Source: Hymenobacter montanus (GTDB taxonomy: Bacteria > Bacteroidota > Bacteroidia > Cytophagales > Hymenobacteraceae). From it: a DNA stretch of 64,000 nucleotides. Below the pieces are notes generated by a model that did no database searches, was not told the DNA's origin, and was given only the letters and a program-made list of their open reading frames with translations. The position numbers were made by a program, and so were the translations under genes. The stretch's first letter is position 1; every line of letters begins with the position of its first letter. The stretch covers positions 1 through 64,000 of the forward strand of contig NZ_JACXAD010000022.1 of the NCBI RefSeq assembly GCF_014699115.1, in the 5' to 3' direction. Below, piece by piece: positions 24,015 through 33,319 of the stretch.

Positions 24015-25094
24015 GAGGGTGCCAGCCCCGTCGTAGCCTTCGATAACTAAGTTGCGGTAGCCCGCCTGGTTGAACTTCGTGCTGAAGGGTACCGTGCTGG
24101 TGCTGCTCAGCCCCAGCTTGGCATCGTAGATGGTGTACTGCCCGTCGATGATGATTTTGACGCGGCTGACGACGGGGTTCGCGGTGATGTTGAACGTAGT
24201 AGCTATGCCGGCCCGGATTTCTTGGGTCACGTCGGCCTCGGTAATGCCCAGCAGGGGGAAGCTGGCCGGCCGGATGCCCAGGCAGGGCAACACGTCGTTG
24301 CCGCCGCCCCGAATCTGCCAGCCCACGCCTTCGTTGTAAATGTCGATGAGGCCCCGGGCAGACCTCGCGCCCGAGTTGGCGATGATGACGTATTCGATGT
24401 CACTGGCCTGTCCGCCGTTTTTTGGGCTGGAGTTGGTCACGCCGAGCTGCTGGGCCAGGTTAATGGATGCTTCGCCGGCTTTGCCGCGCGGGCCCACGTC
24501 GCCGCACAGGGCGAAGCAGCCTTTGCCGGTGCGCTTGTTGTACGCATAGGCCAGGTTGCCAGGCCGAATGCCGTTGCCCGACTGGGCGTACAAGTCCCCC
24601 GGAATCACCACGAACGGGAGGCTTTCGGCGTCGACCCAATGCCGAGGGTCGCTGGCGGGGAAGTCGGGGTAAGCGAGCGAGGTTTGCGACACGTAGAAGC
24701 CGCGGGCGCCCCGTATCACCGGCACGCCGTTGGCGCCCTGCACGTACCGCTTGCTCTCGCTGGTGGCGTTGCCTAGGTAATCGAGCGCGATGGCGTTGTT
24801 GCTGGGGTGATAACAATAAGGCGAACCATCGCCGTCGACCTGCATTCCGGCCGTGTAGAAGTACACGTTGGGGTAGTTGTTCATGCGGTATACGCTCACG
24901 CCGCCCGTGCTAAGCACCTGGGTCTTGCCACCGCAGGCGGCCGTGGCCTCCAGGGCCTGATTGGGGGCTTCGGCCCCTTTGGGGGCAACATCGGGGGTGC
25001 GATTGCAGGCGCTCAGCGCCAGGAGAGCCAGGCCCGTGCTGGCCAACCGGCCAGTTGTAGAAGAGCGAAAGCGGGGGAAGCAGAAAGGTAACAT
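23979..25094 (-). CDS. secreted lipoprotein with chitosanase (GH75-like) domain
   Basis: A 371-aa lipoprotein. The signal peptide ends at the lipobox LLALSAC. The main domain has MQVDGDGS (candidate catalytic Asp), SLPFVVIPGDLY, NGIRPGNLAYAY, CFALCGDVGPRGKAGEASI (candidate catalytic Glu) and ASDIEYVIIANSG. These follow the layout of family 75 chitosanases, which cut chitosan. A roughly 90-aa beta domain with an ITANPV start closes the protein. ATG at 25094 gives a proper signal peptide, while the frame's upstream ATG at 25181 would add 29 residues before it. The GH75 call is from motif memory only. Confidence 0.65.
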   Translation of the reverse strand: MLPFCFPRFRSSTTGRLASTGLALLALSACNRTPDVAPKGAEAPNQALEATAACGGKTQVLSTGGVSVYRMNNYPNVYFYTAGMQVDGDGSPYCYHPSNNAIALDYLGNATSESKRYVQGANGVPVIRGARGFYVSQTSLAYPDFPASDPRHWVDAESLPFVVIPGDLYAQSGNGIRPGNLAYAYNKRTGKGCFALCGDVGPRGKAGEASINLAQQLGVTNSSPKNGGQASDIEYVIIANSGARSARGLIDIYNEGVGWQIRGGGNDVLPCLGIRPASFPLLGITEADVTQEIRAGIATTFNITANPVVSRVKIIIDGQYTIYDAKLGLSSTSTVPFSTKFNQAGYRNLVIEGYDGAGTLLTSVSRRLRVL

Positions 25095-25462
25095 TGGGGG
25101 TAGAAAAGAGATGAAAAAAGTGTGAAAGGCTGAAGAATCGGGTTGGAGCAAAGCACGTAAGGGCAGAGCGAGCAACGCCACGAACGGCTTTTTTACCCCA
25201 AATACCGGCCATCGGCGTCACCAATCAAGAACTGAACCCCGCGGCTTGGTCGAACGACACCAGCCGTTGGCCCAACGACCAAACTCTTTGGTGCAGACTG
25301 CCAGCAGCGGAAGTATGCCATCGCTTAGGAAGCGACCTATGGCACCGTCGGCAACGGGTTTGGAGCCGCAGCGGGGTTGTTTGCATCGTTGGCTGCTGTG
25401 GACGTTCGGGTGCTTTATATTATATTAGCGAAGTGCTATGCTGATGGGTGGTCCTTGCAAAC

Positions 25463-26218
25463 ATGAAAACCAGCTTACTCGCCCTGCTGCTCTGGCTTTC
25501 GGCGGGGCGGCCGGCCGTAGCTCAGAGCCGTGATTCGCTCGGCGGGAAAGTAAAAACCTACTTCCCGGCCGGCCGGGCCCGGCAAGCCCGCGCCTACCAG
25601 CAACTGGTGCAGGAAGCGGCCAGGTTTTACGAAGAGGCGTTGCCGGGCCCGCCGTTTGTCGTCGGGCTGAACGTGCGGCCCACCACGCCCGTGCCGTACT
25701 ACGACGATGAAACGAACCGCCTGGTGGTGGGCGCGAGCAAGCAGGCCCCCCAACTGTTCCAGCCCGCCGACGGCAGCTCGGCCGACACCGTGGATTTGGT
25801 GGCGGTGCACGAGTTGGGACACTATTACTTCTATACCCTGCACCCCACCGCCATTCCGACCAAATGGGCCGGCGAATTTTTCGCCTCGTACTTCGCCATC
25901 TGCTACCTCGAAACCCGAAAAGGGCTGTCGATGCGGCCTTCGGCCCCCGCCGGTCCTTTGCCCCAATACCGCACCCTGGCCGATTTTGAGCGGTTGTACT
26001 ACGGGGTGGGTGGGCCCAATTACGGGTGGTACCAAGGTCGATTTGCCGCCCTGGCGTATGCGCTTTATCCGAAGTTTAAAACCAAGCTCGTGAAGATTGC
26101 CTTCGCCGAGTATGGCCCTACGGGCAAGCCCCCCCCCCCCACCCCTGGAACTCCTGAAAACTCTTGCTCCCAAGGAAGTGGCGCTTTGGTTGAAAACAAT
26201 GCAGTAGCCATCTGCTGA
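25463..26218 (+). CDS. secreted metallopeptidase-like protein, probable frameshift in C12 tract
   Basis: A signal peptide (MKTSLLALLLWLSAGRPAVAQ) is followed by a domain with the zinc motif VHELGHYYF (HExxH) near residue 117 and WAGEFFASYFA, whose Glu could be the third ligand. This is a gluzincin-like peptidase of unknown target. ATG at 25463 is the start. After a run of 12 C at 26129-26140, the annotated frame ends in a Ser/Gly-rich tail. One frame over reads LELLKTLAPKEVALWLKTMQ to a stop at 26207, which looks like the true C-terminus. Confidence 0.7.
   Translation: MKTSLLALLLWLSAGRPAVAQSRDSLGGKVKTYFPAGRARQARAYQQLVQEAARFYEEALPGPPFVVGLNVRPTTPVPYYDDETNRLVVGASKQAPQLFQPADGSSADTVDLVAVHELGHYYFYTLHPTAIPTKWAGEFFASYFAICYLETRKGLSMRPSAPAGPLPQYRTLADFERLYYGVGGPNYGWYQGRFAALAYALYPKFKTKLVKIAFAEYGPTGKPPPPTPGTPENSCSQGSGALVENNAVAIC
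26129..26140. repeat. C12 homopolymer inside the coding region
   Basis: Twelve C in a row where the reading frame changes from a protein-like to an unlikely C-terminus. It is either an assembly length error or a slippage-prone tract. Confidence 0.8.
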
Positions 26219-26307
26219 CGGCTTGTGGAGGTTCCCTAAGCTTGCCCGGTAGTGGCGTATATTAGCCAGCTCATCGTTGGCCTCAACTAGCTAACCTACC
26301 CCACTTT

Positions 26308-26841
26308 ATGGAGCCTTTTGCTACTCCAGTTACCGACCAGCTGCAAACAGAGACCTGGAAGGCGTATCCACTCATCACCCCCGCCAAGTTTATCATTCTG
26401 TGTGTGGCCTCCTTTGGTTTGTATGGCCTGTGGTGGCAATACAAAACCTGGCGGTTTTTCAAGCAATGGCAGCAGACGGACACTTGGCCGGTTCTGCGGG
26501 CTATTTTCAGTTTGTTTACCTTCAATGAGTTGTTGCAGACCATTAATCAGTTTGCGTATTCCACGGGAGGATACCGTCCTATCTCCAATCCAACCGGGCT
26601 GGCGGCTGGCTACATTATCCTGAACTTGCTCGCCCGATTGCCCGACCCACTGTGGGTTGTGGCCCTAGGGGCGTCGGGATTCCTGGTACCCGCATATAAA
26701 GAATTTCGGGATGCCATGCTACAAGCACCTGCCTATGGCGGCTGTAACCAGGAGCATTTCAGCGCGCGGCAAGTAGTTGCTCTTGCGTTGGGGGTGGTAT
26801 TCTGGGGCTTAGGGCTTTTCGGCATGACACTACCGGACTGA
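26308..26841 (+). CDS. membrane protein, 177 aa (DUF4234-like)
   Basis: Hydrophobic segments are at about residues 27-45, 63-80, 100-125 and 155-173. YPLITPAKFIILCVASFGLYGLWWQYKTW and the SLFTFNELL segment resemble DUF4234-type Bacteroidota membrane proteins. The function is unknown, and the gene stands alone on its strand. Confidence 0.65.
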   Translation: MEPFATPVTDQLQTETWKAYPLITPAKFIILCVASFGLYGLWWQYKTWRFFKQWQQTDTWPVLRAIFSLFTFNELLQTINQFAYSTGGYRPISNPTGLAAGYIILNLLARLPDPLWVVALGASGFLVPAYKEFRDAMLQAPAYGGCNQEHFSARQVVALALGVVFWGLGLFGMTLPD

Positions 26842-27019
26842 CCGCGCAGCTGTTCAGGTGGTAAGTGGCCGCTAGCGTGTCGAGCTGATTCAGCTGCCGA
26901 CTTAAAGTTTGGTTAAGCATGTACCCCAAATGAGGCCAGCAGCTGTCTCCCGCAGTCGCCGGTCATAGCAAGTTGTGCCCGCCTGTCTTCACGGGCGGTC
27001 GATAAGCCGCTGATTGCCC

Positions 27020-27628
27020 ATGTACACTGCCCTGCTCGCACACATTGCCCGGTACGTAGCCCTGACTTCGGCCGAAGCCCAACTGGTGGGCGACAACCTG
27101 ACGCTGCAAACCGTGCCGCGCAAAGCCTACCTCCTGGCCGCCGGGCAAACCTGCACCGCCAACTACTTCGTGCTGCAGGGCTGCCTGCGCATGTATTTCA
27201 TTACCGAAAAAGGGGCGGAGCAGATCACGCGTTTCGCCCTCGAAAACTGGTGGATAACGGACCAGTCCAGCTTGCTGAGCCAGCGGCCGTCGGAGTTTTT
27301 CATACAGGCCGTGGAGCCCACCACCGTGGCCGTGCTCGACTACGCCCGCCAAGAGGAGTTGCTGGCCCGGGTGCCGGCCCTGGAGCGCTATTTCCGGCTG
27401 GTGCTGCAGCGCGTGGTCGCGGCTGACCAGATGCGCTTCGTGTATCAGTTCGGCTTATCGGCCGAGGAGCGCTACCACCACTTCAGCACTGCGTTTCCGG
27501 GGTTTGTGCAGCGGGTGCCGCAGTATATGCTGGCCTCGTACCTGGGGTTTACGCCGGAGTTCCTGAGTAAGATCCGGGCCCGGCCCGGTGGCCATCCGGC
27601 GGGCAAAGCCGGCCGCCACGAACCCTGA
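27020..27628 (+). CDS. Crp/Fnr-family transcriptional regulator
   Basis: A 202-aa regulator. The cyclic-nucleotide-like domain (about residues 20-120) has LLAAGQ...YFVLQGCLRMYF and the AVLDYARQEELL helix. The C-terminal winged helix keeps MLASYLGFTPEFLSKIRAR, the recognition helix of this family. The last dozen residues are GC-rich and atypical. ATG at 27020 is used, not the TTG at 27014. It lies 73 bases upstream of an AhpD-like gene, a common pair in Bacteroidota in which the regulator is thought to control the AhpD-like partner. Confidence 0.88.
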   Translation: MYTALLAHIARYVALTSAEAQLVGDNLTLQTVPRKAYLLAAGQTCTANYFVLQGCLRMYFITEKGAEQITRFALENWWITDQSSLLSQRPSEFFIQAVEPTTVAVLDYARQEELLARVPALERYFRLVLQRVVAADQMRFVYQFGLSAEERYHHFSTAFPGFVQRVPQYMLASYLGFTPEFLSKIRARPGGHPAGKAGRHEP

Positions 27629-27701
27629 ATTTCTTAATCTAGGTTAAGGAGAACCGGCCCGATCCCGGCGGAATTTTGTCGCACACTTAACCCCAGCTAT
27701 T

Positions 27702-28139
27702 ATGGACCAGCGACTTAACATGCAGCAACTCGAGCCCAACGCCTACAAAGCCATGTACGGGCTCGCAAAGTACCTGGGCGCCACCGGGCTCAACGCCACC
27801 CACCAAAACCTGATTAACGTGCGGGCCTCGCAGCTCAATGGCTGCGCCTTTTGCATCGACATGCACACCCGCGAAGCCCGCGCCCACGGCGAAACCGAGC
27901 AACGCCTCTACCTGCTTAATGCCTGGCGCGAGACCACCCTCTTCACCATTGAAGAGCAAGCCATTCTGGCCATGACCGAAGAAGTAACCTTTATCAGCAA
28001 GCACGTGTCGGCCGCTACGTACCAGCAGGCCGTGGCTGCTTTGGGTGAGCAGTACCTGGCCCAGGTCATCATGGCCATTGTGACCATCAATGCCTGGAAC
28101 CGCATCAGCATTGCCACCAACTTGCCGCTGTCTGCCTAG
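27702..28139 (+). CDS. carboxymuconolactone decarboxylase / AhpD-family protein
   Basis: A 145-aa AhpD-like protein with the redox motif Cys48-AF-Cys51 followed by IDMH (His55), typical of alkylhydroperoxidase-type members that reduce peroxides. The all-helical length is normal. It is downstream of the Crp/Fnr regulator and probably responds to it. No AhpC gene is nearby. Confidence 0.88.
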   Translation: MDQRLNMQQLEPNAYKAMYGLAKYLGATGLNATHQNLINVRASQLNGCAFCIDMHTREARAHGETEQRLYLLNAWRETTLFTIEEQAILAMTEEVTFISKHVSAATYQQAVAALGEQYLAQVIMAIVTINAWNRISIATNLPLSA

Positions 28140-28203
28140 CTGACATTTGACCGTCCCGTAAAAGCGAAAAGCACTTTTGAACGTCCTGCTCTATCTGGCG
28201 TCC

Positions 28204-28272
28204 GCTGGTCGAAGCCTCTCTCCCGCTTCGTCTGGGCCATTTCAAGGAAGTGGGAGAGAGGCTTCGACCAGC
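28204..28272. repeat. large inverted repeat (26-bp stem)
   Basis: GCTGGTCGAAGCCTCTCTCCCGCTTC and its complement, with one mismatch and a 17-base loop, followed by AGCTCAGATGACCG. It is the same family as the phrase near 23705. It may terminate the AhpD transcript. Nothing else is seen in 28140-28506. Confidence 0.75.
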
Positions 28273-28506
28273 TCAGATGACCGTTTTTAATTTACGCAAA
28301 CAGCTTCTACCCCCCTCTGTAGTTTAGCGGTCGCCCATCAGCTGAATTTGACGTTCTCATGTCGCCTACTTGAAAGAGTAATGCGACTCCACCCCGGGCA
28401 CGGCGGGTGTTTTTGGGCTGGTAGTGGTAGGTTCAGCCCAATGAAACGATTGCTGACGGTATTGCTGATTTAGGGTTGGATCAGCGCCTTGGCCCGGGGT
28501 GCTGGC

Positions 28507-29508
28507 TTAATATCGCAGGTTAGTAAACGTGCCGTTCGCGATGTTTCGGGTGTTGGGGGAGCCAGGGGTTGGATTGGTTATGCCGGCCACGAAGCGAAAG
28601 GTTCCGGAGTAGGTGCGGGCGGTGGTGTTGACCGCGTCAATGTCCAGGGTGCTGGAGCCGTTGCCCGACCGAGAGCTATAGATGACCTGGTCGGCCGCGT
28701 TGTATTGCGCATAGTTGGCGGCAGTATTGAGCTGCACCCGGCCTACTGTCGGCACCTGGCCCTGCAGAAACAGCGTGAGCCGCACGTTGGCGCTGTTCTC
28801 CAAGGTGATAACCCGGTCGCCGGAGACGACTTGGGAATTAATGTTGACCGGGGTAACCGTGGTGCCGTTGACGGAGTACGAAGCGCTGGTCGGCACTAGG
28901 GTGGCCGTGACGGTAGGAACGGTCGTGCCCCCGACCACTAGCGTTACCCTGAACACGGTTGTAATGGCCTGGTAGCCCGGGGCCGCGGTAAAGCTGATGG
29001 TGTACTCCCCGAAGGGCAGGTTGGGCAGGGAGTAGGCTCCCGTGCTGCCGGGAGTAGTCGTGGTGGGTCGGCCGCTACTCGGAGTAGCCGTCACCGTTGT
29101 CACGGAACCAACCGGGTCTACTTGTCCGCTCAGGGTGGCGGTGGTTGGTGCCGCGACAACCGTGGTCGTGGGAACCACGGTGCCCCCCGCTACCAGAGCC
29201 GCTGAAGCGGGTGTCGGCGCGATGTAGCCCGCCGCCGGGGTGAAGGTGAGGGTATAGGAGCCCAGCGGCAAGCCAGGGAAGGAGTAGGTGCCATTCCGGT
29301 TGGGGGTAGCCGTAATGGCTTTGCCGTTGGCGTCGGTGGCCGTGACGGTGGCGATGGAGCCGGCCGGCGACACCTGTCCGCTGAGGGTGGCCGTGACGGT
29401 TGCCGGGGGCTGGGCTTGGGGATCATCTTTTTTGCTGCTGCATGAAACAGCAGTTAGCAAGGAGCTAGCTAGTAAGCAGAGGGCTAAGTAACGTAAATAG
29501 GTATTCAT
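28507..29508 (-). CDS. lipoprotein with two carboxypeptidase-regulatory-like domains
   Basis: A 333-aa protein. The signal peptide ends at the lipobox LLTAVSC. Two tandem repeats of about 85 aa follow (residues 38-125 and 125-205), each with ATLSGQV-P-GS--TVTAT, a YSxPxLPxGxYTxxFT core and a VxGGTxVPT end; these are prealbumin-like beta sandwiches. The last 130 residues form a domain with GQVPTVGRVQLNTAANY. It is a probable outer-membrane surface lipoprotein, with no SusC/D partners nearby. Confidence 0.75.
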   Translation of the reverse strand: MNTYLRYLALCLLASSLLTAVSCSSKKDDPQAQPPATVTATLSGQVSPAGSIATVTATDANGKAITATPNRNGTYSFPGLPLGSYTLTFTPAAGYIAPTPASAALVAGGTVVPTTTVVAAPTTATLSGQVDPVGSVTTVTATPSSGRPTTTTPGSTGAYSLPNLPFGEYTISFTAAPGYQAITTVFRVTLVVGGTTVPTVTATLVPTSASYSVNGTTVTPVNINSQVVSGDRVITLENSANVRLTLFLQGQVPTVGRVQLNTAANYAQYNAADQVIYSSRSGNGSSTLDIDAVNTTARTYSGTFRFVAGITNPTPGSPNTRNIANGTFTNLRY

Positions 29509-30210
29509 AGAAAAAGGAAAATGTATAGCGAGTGAAACGGCAAGTTACGGCCCCTACGCGCAACTAACTAATTGATTACGCAAGGATCAATCAGCTACTA
29601 CCATTACCGGGAGGTAACCGTGGAATTCTCTTTTCAGCGGCTGATGTTGCGGTTCCACCTTTAGTATTCTGGGTTCTAACTAATCTTCGTAATGTTATAT
29701 AAGTAGTGGGCGATTGGAGTATTGGCTTCTCCCGCAAGGCAAGCCGGTTACTGTGCCAACTGCCACGGCAGCTCCGTGGAATGCCGGCTAGCATCGCGGC
29801 TCCGGACTCACGCTTCAAGCAGAGAATGGACTATGGTGCAGCCAGCGCAGTGTTCCACACCCGGGAGCAGGCCGGTTTCGGCTTGGTTGATGACCAAGCC
29901 GTGGCGCAGTGGAGATGGGCGCTGGTCGACGTGATGGGGCTGGATGGCGTCCAGCGCGATGGGCTGTCCAGCGAGGGCAGGAGGGGGCATTGGCTGAGAG
30001 TAGTACCTAGGCCAGGTCGCTCTGCCGTTGACCGAATCGGGGCGCGGGCAGTGCCAATCCCGGTGAGAGGAGCATTCTAAGCCCCCCTCACCGGTGTGTT
30101 TCGTGAACTTTTCAGAGGTGGCAGGGGAATTCCGCTAAGCTGGTGAGCGCTCACACGGAGCCGCTCCGGCAAGCGAGGACAAAGAGAGCTCCTTACTACC
30201 TGACGGGCGG
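29509..30210. other. non-coding or decayed stretch
   Basis: About 700 bases without a gene I can support. A plus-strand frame near 29750 holds YCANCHGSS, which resembles a c-type haem site, but the frame breaks at once and no cytochrome fold follows. The plus-strand frame 29706-30080 is Arg-rich and unlike a protein. Confidence 0.4.
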
Positions 30211-31251
30211 CTAAACACCGGTAAATTTCACCGTTACGATGGGCTGGGTTTCGTCGCACCGGATCAGGTAGGGCTGGCTGGCCAGTAACGCGGCAGTGTC
30301 TTTATACGCAAAGTCAAACTCCTGCAAGATGCTGCTGTCGAAGTCGCCCTGCCGGTTGAGTAACTCCGGAAAACGCTGGCGGTAGGCATCCTTCTCCGCT
30401 TTTTTCAGGGAGTGCCAGAACTTGAGCGTATTGGTGCGGCTGTACCGGCGCCCGGCCCCATGCGCGCAGCTCCACAGGGCCTGCTCAACCGCGGGGTCCC
30501 AGCGGTTGGGCTTGACGATCAGCGAGCCCCGGCTCATGGAAAGCGGGATAACTACCTCAGTGTCGGCGACCAGTTGCGTGCTGCCCTTGCGGTGAATAAC
30601 CCCGTTGGCGGTAAACTCCAGCAGGTTGTGGCAGCTATCGGCAAACACCGGCGCGCCGGGCGCCACGTACTGGTTGCGAACCAGGAAGTCGTAGGTTTTG
30701 GTGACGAATTCTTGGCGGCGGCTCGCCGCATAAGCCAGCACCCGGGTGTACTCCCCCAAGTAGTCGGGCGTGGCCACGTCGATCGGCAGCCACTGCTGGC
30801 CGGGGTTATGCGCTTGCAACAACCGGCAGTTCTGCTGGTACAGGTAGATGCCCAGGTTGCGGCTCCCGGTGTGCACGAGGATGTACAGGTAGTCGTCCGA
30901 TGCCTCGAGTGAAAGAAAGTGATTTCCCCCACCCAGGCCTTCATCGGTCATGCCGTGGACTTCCCGCTCAAACGCGCGATAGTGCCGGGCTTTGTCGAAG
31001 GGCCGCAGCACCTCCGCCCGGGCAATGCGCAGGTAGGCCACTCCGCAGCCCATGTCCTTCCCCGTTACCAGGGGGTAGAAAACCGAGGTGGTTTGAAAAG
31101 CCACTCCCACCGGAATGGAGCGTTCCGAGCAGTAGTGAATATCGGGGAATACGGCGATCCGCCCGATGGAGGCTTGTTCCTCGAAAGCGAGGAGGGACTG
31201 TAGCGCGTTCTGCTCCACGCCGCTACAATCCGTAAAATAGACTGTTTTCAC
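30211..31251 (-). CDS. rtcB: RtcB-family RNA ligase
   Basis: A 346-aa RtcB-family protein, shorter than the roughly 400 aa of E. coli RtcB. The key motifs are kept: VFPDIHYC, TGKDMGCGV (the metal-ligand Cys), GLGGGNHF, HTGSRNLG and WSCAHGAGRRYSR, whose His would be guanylylated. RtcB joins 2',3'-cyclic phosphate or 3'-phosphate RNA ends to 5'-OH ends with GTP. No archease, RtcA or PrfH gene is near, so it is a standalone repair-type ligase. Its own promoter would lie in 31252-31411. Confidence 0.88.
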   Translation of the reverse strand: MKTVYFTDCSGVEQNALQSLLAFEEQASIGRIAVFPDIHYCSERSIPVGVAFQTTSVFYPLVTGKDMGCGVAYLRIARAEVLRPFDKARHYRAFEREVHGMTDEGLGGGNHFLSLEASDDYLYILVHTGSRNLGIYLYQQNCRLLQAHNPGQQWLPIDVATPDYLGEYTRVLAYAASRRQEFVTKTYDFLVRNQYVAPGAPVFADSCHNLLEFTANGVIHRKGSTQLVADTEVVIPLSMSRGSLIVKPNRWDPAVEQALWSCAHGAGRRYSRTNTLKFWHSLKKAEKDAYRQRFPELLNRQGDFDSSILQEFDFAYKDTAALLASQPYLIRCDETQPIVTVKFTGV

Positions 31252-31411
31252 GGGGTCTTCTTTACGAGATGAGTAAAATGGCGCGCGACGGGAAGCAGCC
31301 GCAGAGTAGGGCGCGCGGGTAGGGCCTCAGCATAGGCCGTCACAAAGGTAAAGGAATGTCAGTTGTCTTTCGTAACTTGTAGAGAGCGAATTCCTCATCA
31401 CAATTATCCCT

Positions 31412-31702
31412 ATGACATCTATTTATCATTACGAAGTGCATAAATCCCTACGGGCCGGTAACGGCCAGCCGGAACGCCTAGTCGAGTTACGAAGTGATTA
31501 CTACGAAAAGCCGGACGTAGCCATGACGCAGCTGAACGCAACCCTGACATCCATAAAGGGAGCCAACGGCGAATACTTCACGCCCATGCCCGTTGATAGG
31601 ATGGAACGGTACCTTGCCGAAGAAGGCGTGTTTACCAATACTGTCTTTCTTCCCGATCTGACCATCAGGTACCTATCCATTACGCGTATTTCCGCACGGT
31701 AA
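31412..31702 (+). CDS. hypothetical protein, 96 aa
   Basis: A soluble small protein starting MTSIYHYEVHKSLRAGNG, with an FTPMPVDRMERYLAEEGVF helix and no motif I recognise. It is the first of four orphan plus-strand genes before the mobile element. Confidence 0.5.
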   Translation: MTSIYHYEVHKSLRAGNGQPERLVELRSDYYEKPDVAMTQLNATLTSIKGANGEYFTPMPVDRMERYLAEEGVFTNTVFLPDLTIRYLSITRISAR

Positions 31703-31882
31703 CCAGCAAGGACATTTCAAATAATGTGCTATGCCCAATAATCTGAATCAATACTGTGTGATAGAATAGCTTTCGGACCGAGAGTTTGCCAGAAACACTG
31801 GGGCGCGGGGGGAGTACAATATTCCGCTCTGGCATGCAATATCTCTTAGCAGCGGCTGTTTATGCTGCTGAACGGCTGTCTT

Positions 31883-32719
31883 ATGCATGTACACGCGCTT
31901 CTTCTCCTGGCAGTGCTGGCGGTTGCCGGGTGCCACCCCACGGATACTGGTCGAGGAGAGGGTAGCACCCTCCCATTGGCGCGGTTCGAACTCCCCGTCG
32001 TGACCCAGCCTGCCTCTGTAAGGGAAAAGAGACCGGAGTTGCGACAAGTAGACAGCATTGGCTGGGTGTGGCCTCCGCTGGCAGGCCGCTTCGGCTTTGC
32101 CCGTCGCATAGATTTAACCCACCCCGATACCCTGGGCCAGGACCTGGCCGAGCAAGGGTATCCGAGCTATCGGGCTTTCCAGCGTGCCGACTCCCTGAAT
32201 ACCGACGGGTTGGAGGTCGTGGCCGACTACCGCCACGAGCTGGTATATCAACGTCCCGGAGCGTTTCCGGCGAATCTCGCCCACCTGTTTCCGGCGCGCC
32301 GGACCTATCCGGTGTACGTGGCCAATTCCACGTCCCACCCCAAGCTCTTGTATGGCAAGGACAAGCACGTATTTGCCGTGCAAGAGGCGCTGGACCGCGC
32401 CGGGCGTTGGCGGCCCATCGAAAGCCAAGGCCCCGATTTCTGTGGCAACGGCCATTGGATCCTCAAAATCCGCCCACGGCAAATGGCAGTCTTCCTAGTT
32501 GACAAATACGCCGGGAATTTTGCCACGATGTTGCGCGTGCGCGTGCAGAACGGGGAGAGCCGGTACGTGTCGGCGCCGTTTGCAGGGCGAATTAGCGAGG
32601 GGCAGTTTCGGTTACCCCTCCGGGACTACGAGGTGCTCAAAAGGAACCTATCAGCCGTGGACGACTTCTACTATGGCGCGGTTCCCGCCGTAGTCGATTC
32701 CATTCAATTGCGTTACTAA
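31883..32719 (+). CDS. putative lipoprotein, 278 aa
   Basis: A signal peptide with lipobox LAVAGC near residue 16 follows the ATG at 31883, which gives a better signal than the frame's first ATG at 31862. The rest is soluble, with the alternation LPLRDYEVLKRNLSAVDDFYYG near the C-terminus and paired Cys/Trp sites. No family is recognised. Confidence 0.6.
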   Translation: MHVHALLLLAVLAVAGCHPTDTGRGEGSTLPLARFELPVVTQPASVREKRPELRQVDSIGWVWPPLAGRFGFARRIDLTHPDTLGQDLAEQGYPSYRAFQRADSLNTDGLEVVADYRHELVYQRPGAFPANLAHLFPARRTYPVYVANSTSHPKLLYGKDKHVFAVQEALDRAGRWRPIESQGPDFCGNGHWILKIRPRQMAVFLVDKYAGNFATMLRVRVQNGESRYVSAPFAGRISEGQFRLPLRDYEVLKRNLSAVDDFYYGAVPAVVDSIQLRY

Positions 32720-32736
32720 AACCAGGGTACTCCTCC

Positions 32737-32943
32737 ATGCCGACCGAGGAGTTACCTTGCGTCTTCACGTTGCCCCGGCCAGTCATGGACGCGCTTGAAG
32801 CACTTGAAGCCCAGTTACGCCCCTTCGTTGGGGCCGTCGTGCTCGACGGAGACCTGTTCATCTTTCCCACCGACGACCCCGCGAGCTTGTTTGACACCGA
32901 CACCATCCTGTACCTGGTCACCAGTGCGGGCCCGTGTCCCTAA
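32737..32943 (+). CDS. small acidic protein, 68 aa
   Basis: A short, strongly acidic frame (VVLDGDLFIFPTDDPASLFD) beginning 18 bases after the lipoprotein stop, with codon use like core genes. No family is recognised, and translation is uncertain. Confidence 0.4.
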   Translation: MPTEELPCVFTLPRPVMDALEALEAQLRPFVGAVVLDGDLFIFPTDDPASLFDTDTILYLVTSAGPCP

Positions 32944-32977
32944 ACCTGCGTAGTGAGGGACAAACGCCGGAAGTCGA

Positions 32978-33319
32978 GTGTCCGCCGGTTTCCCTAGCCC
33001 TGCTGCTGACTTCCCCCGGCAAGCTGACTTAGCCGAACGGCGCCTCGCCTGGACGCGCTTGTTCGCCGCCGAGGCATGGGGACAGCTTGTGCACGAGCGC
33101 TTCGCCCTGGCCAGCTTTCCGGGTCTGGCCCGTGCCCTCCACGCTCAGTTGGAGCGGATTGCCCTCTACGCCTTCGCCGATGACGCTGCCCCTGTCGGCG
33201 TCCAACTCGTTTTCCCCGATGTGACCATCCACTCCGTGCCGGGCCTGTCAGGGAATGTGGTCCTCACCGGGAAATTAGATGACTTTTTTGCCTTCCCGGT
33301 CTGGGAATACCAGGTGTGA
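32978..33319 (+). CDS. hypothetical protein, 113 aa
   Basis: A soluble Ala/Phe-rich protein with a helical first half and a beta second half (VQLVFPDVTIHSVPGLSG). Not recognised. Its end overlaps the start of the broken HigB frame, which suggests that a deletion or insertion joined the two. Confidence 0.4.
   Translation: MSAGFPSPAADFPRQADLAERRLAWTRLFAAEAWGQLVHERFALASFPGLARALHAQLERIALYAFADDAAPVGVQLVFPDVTIHSVPGLSGNVVLTGKLDDFFAFPVWEYQV

Noticed and set aside
29722..29934. Possible c-type cytochrome with YCANCHGSS
   Set aside because: Only one CxxCH, no signal peptide in frame, no distal Met, and no cytochrome-like sequence after it. Likely chance or an unrecognisable remnant.
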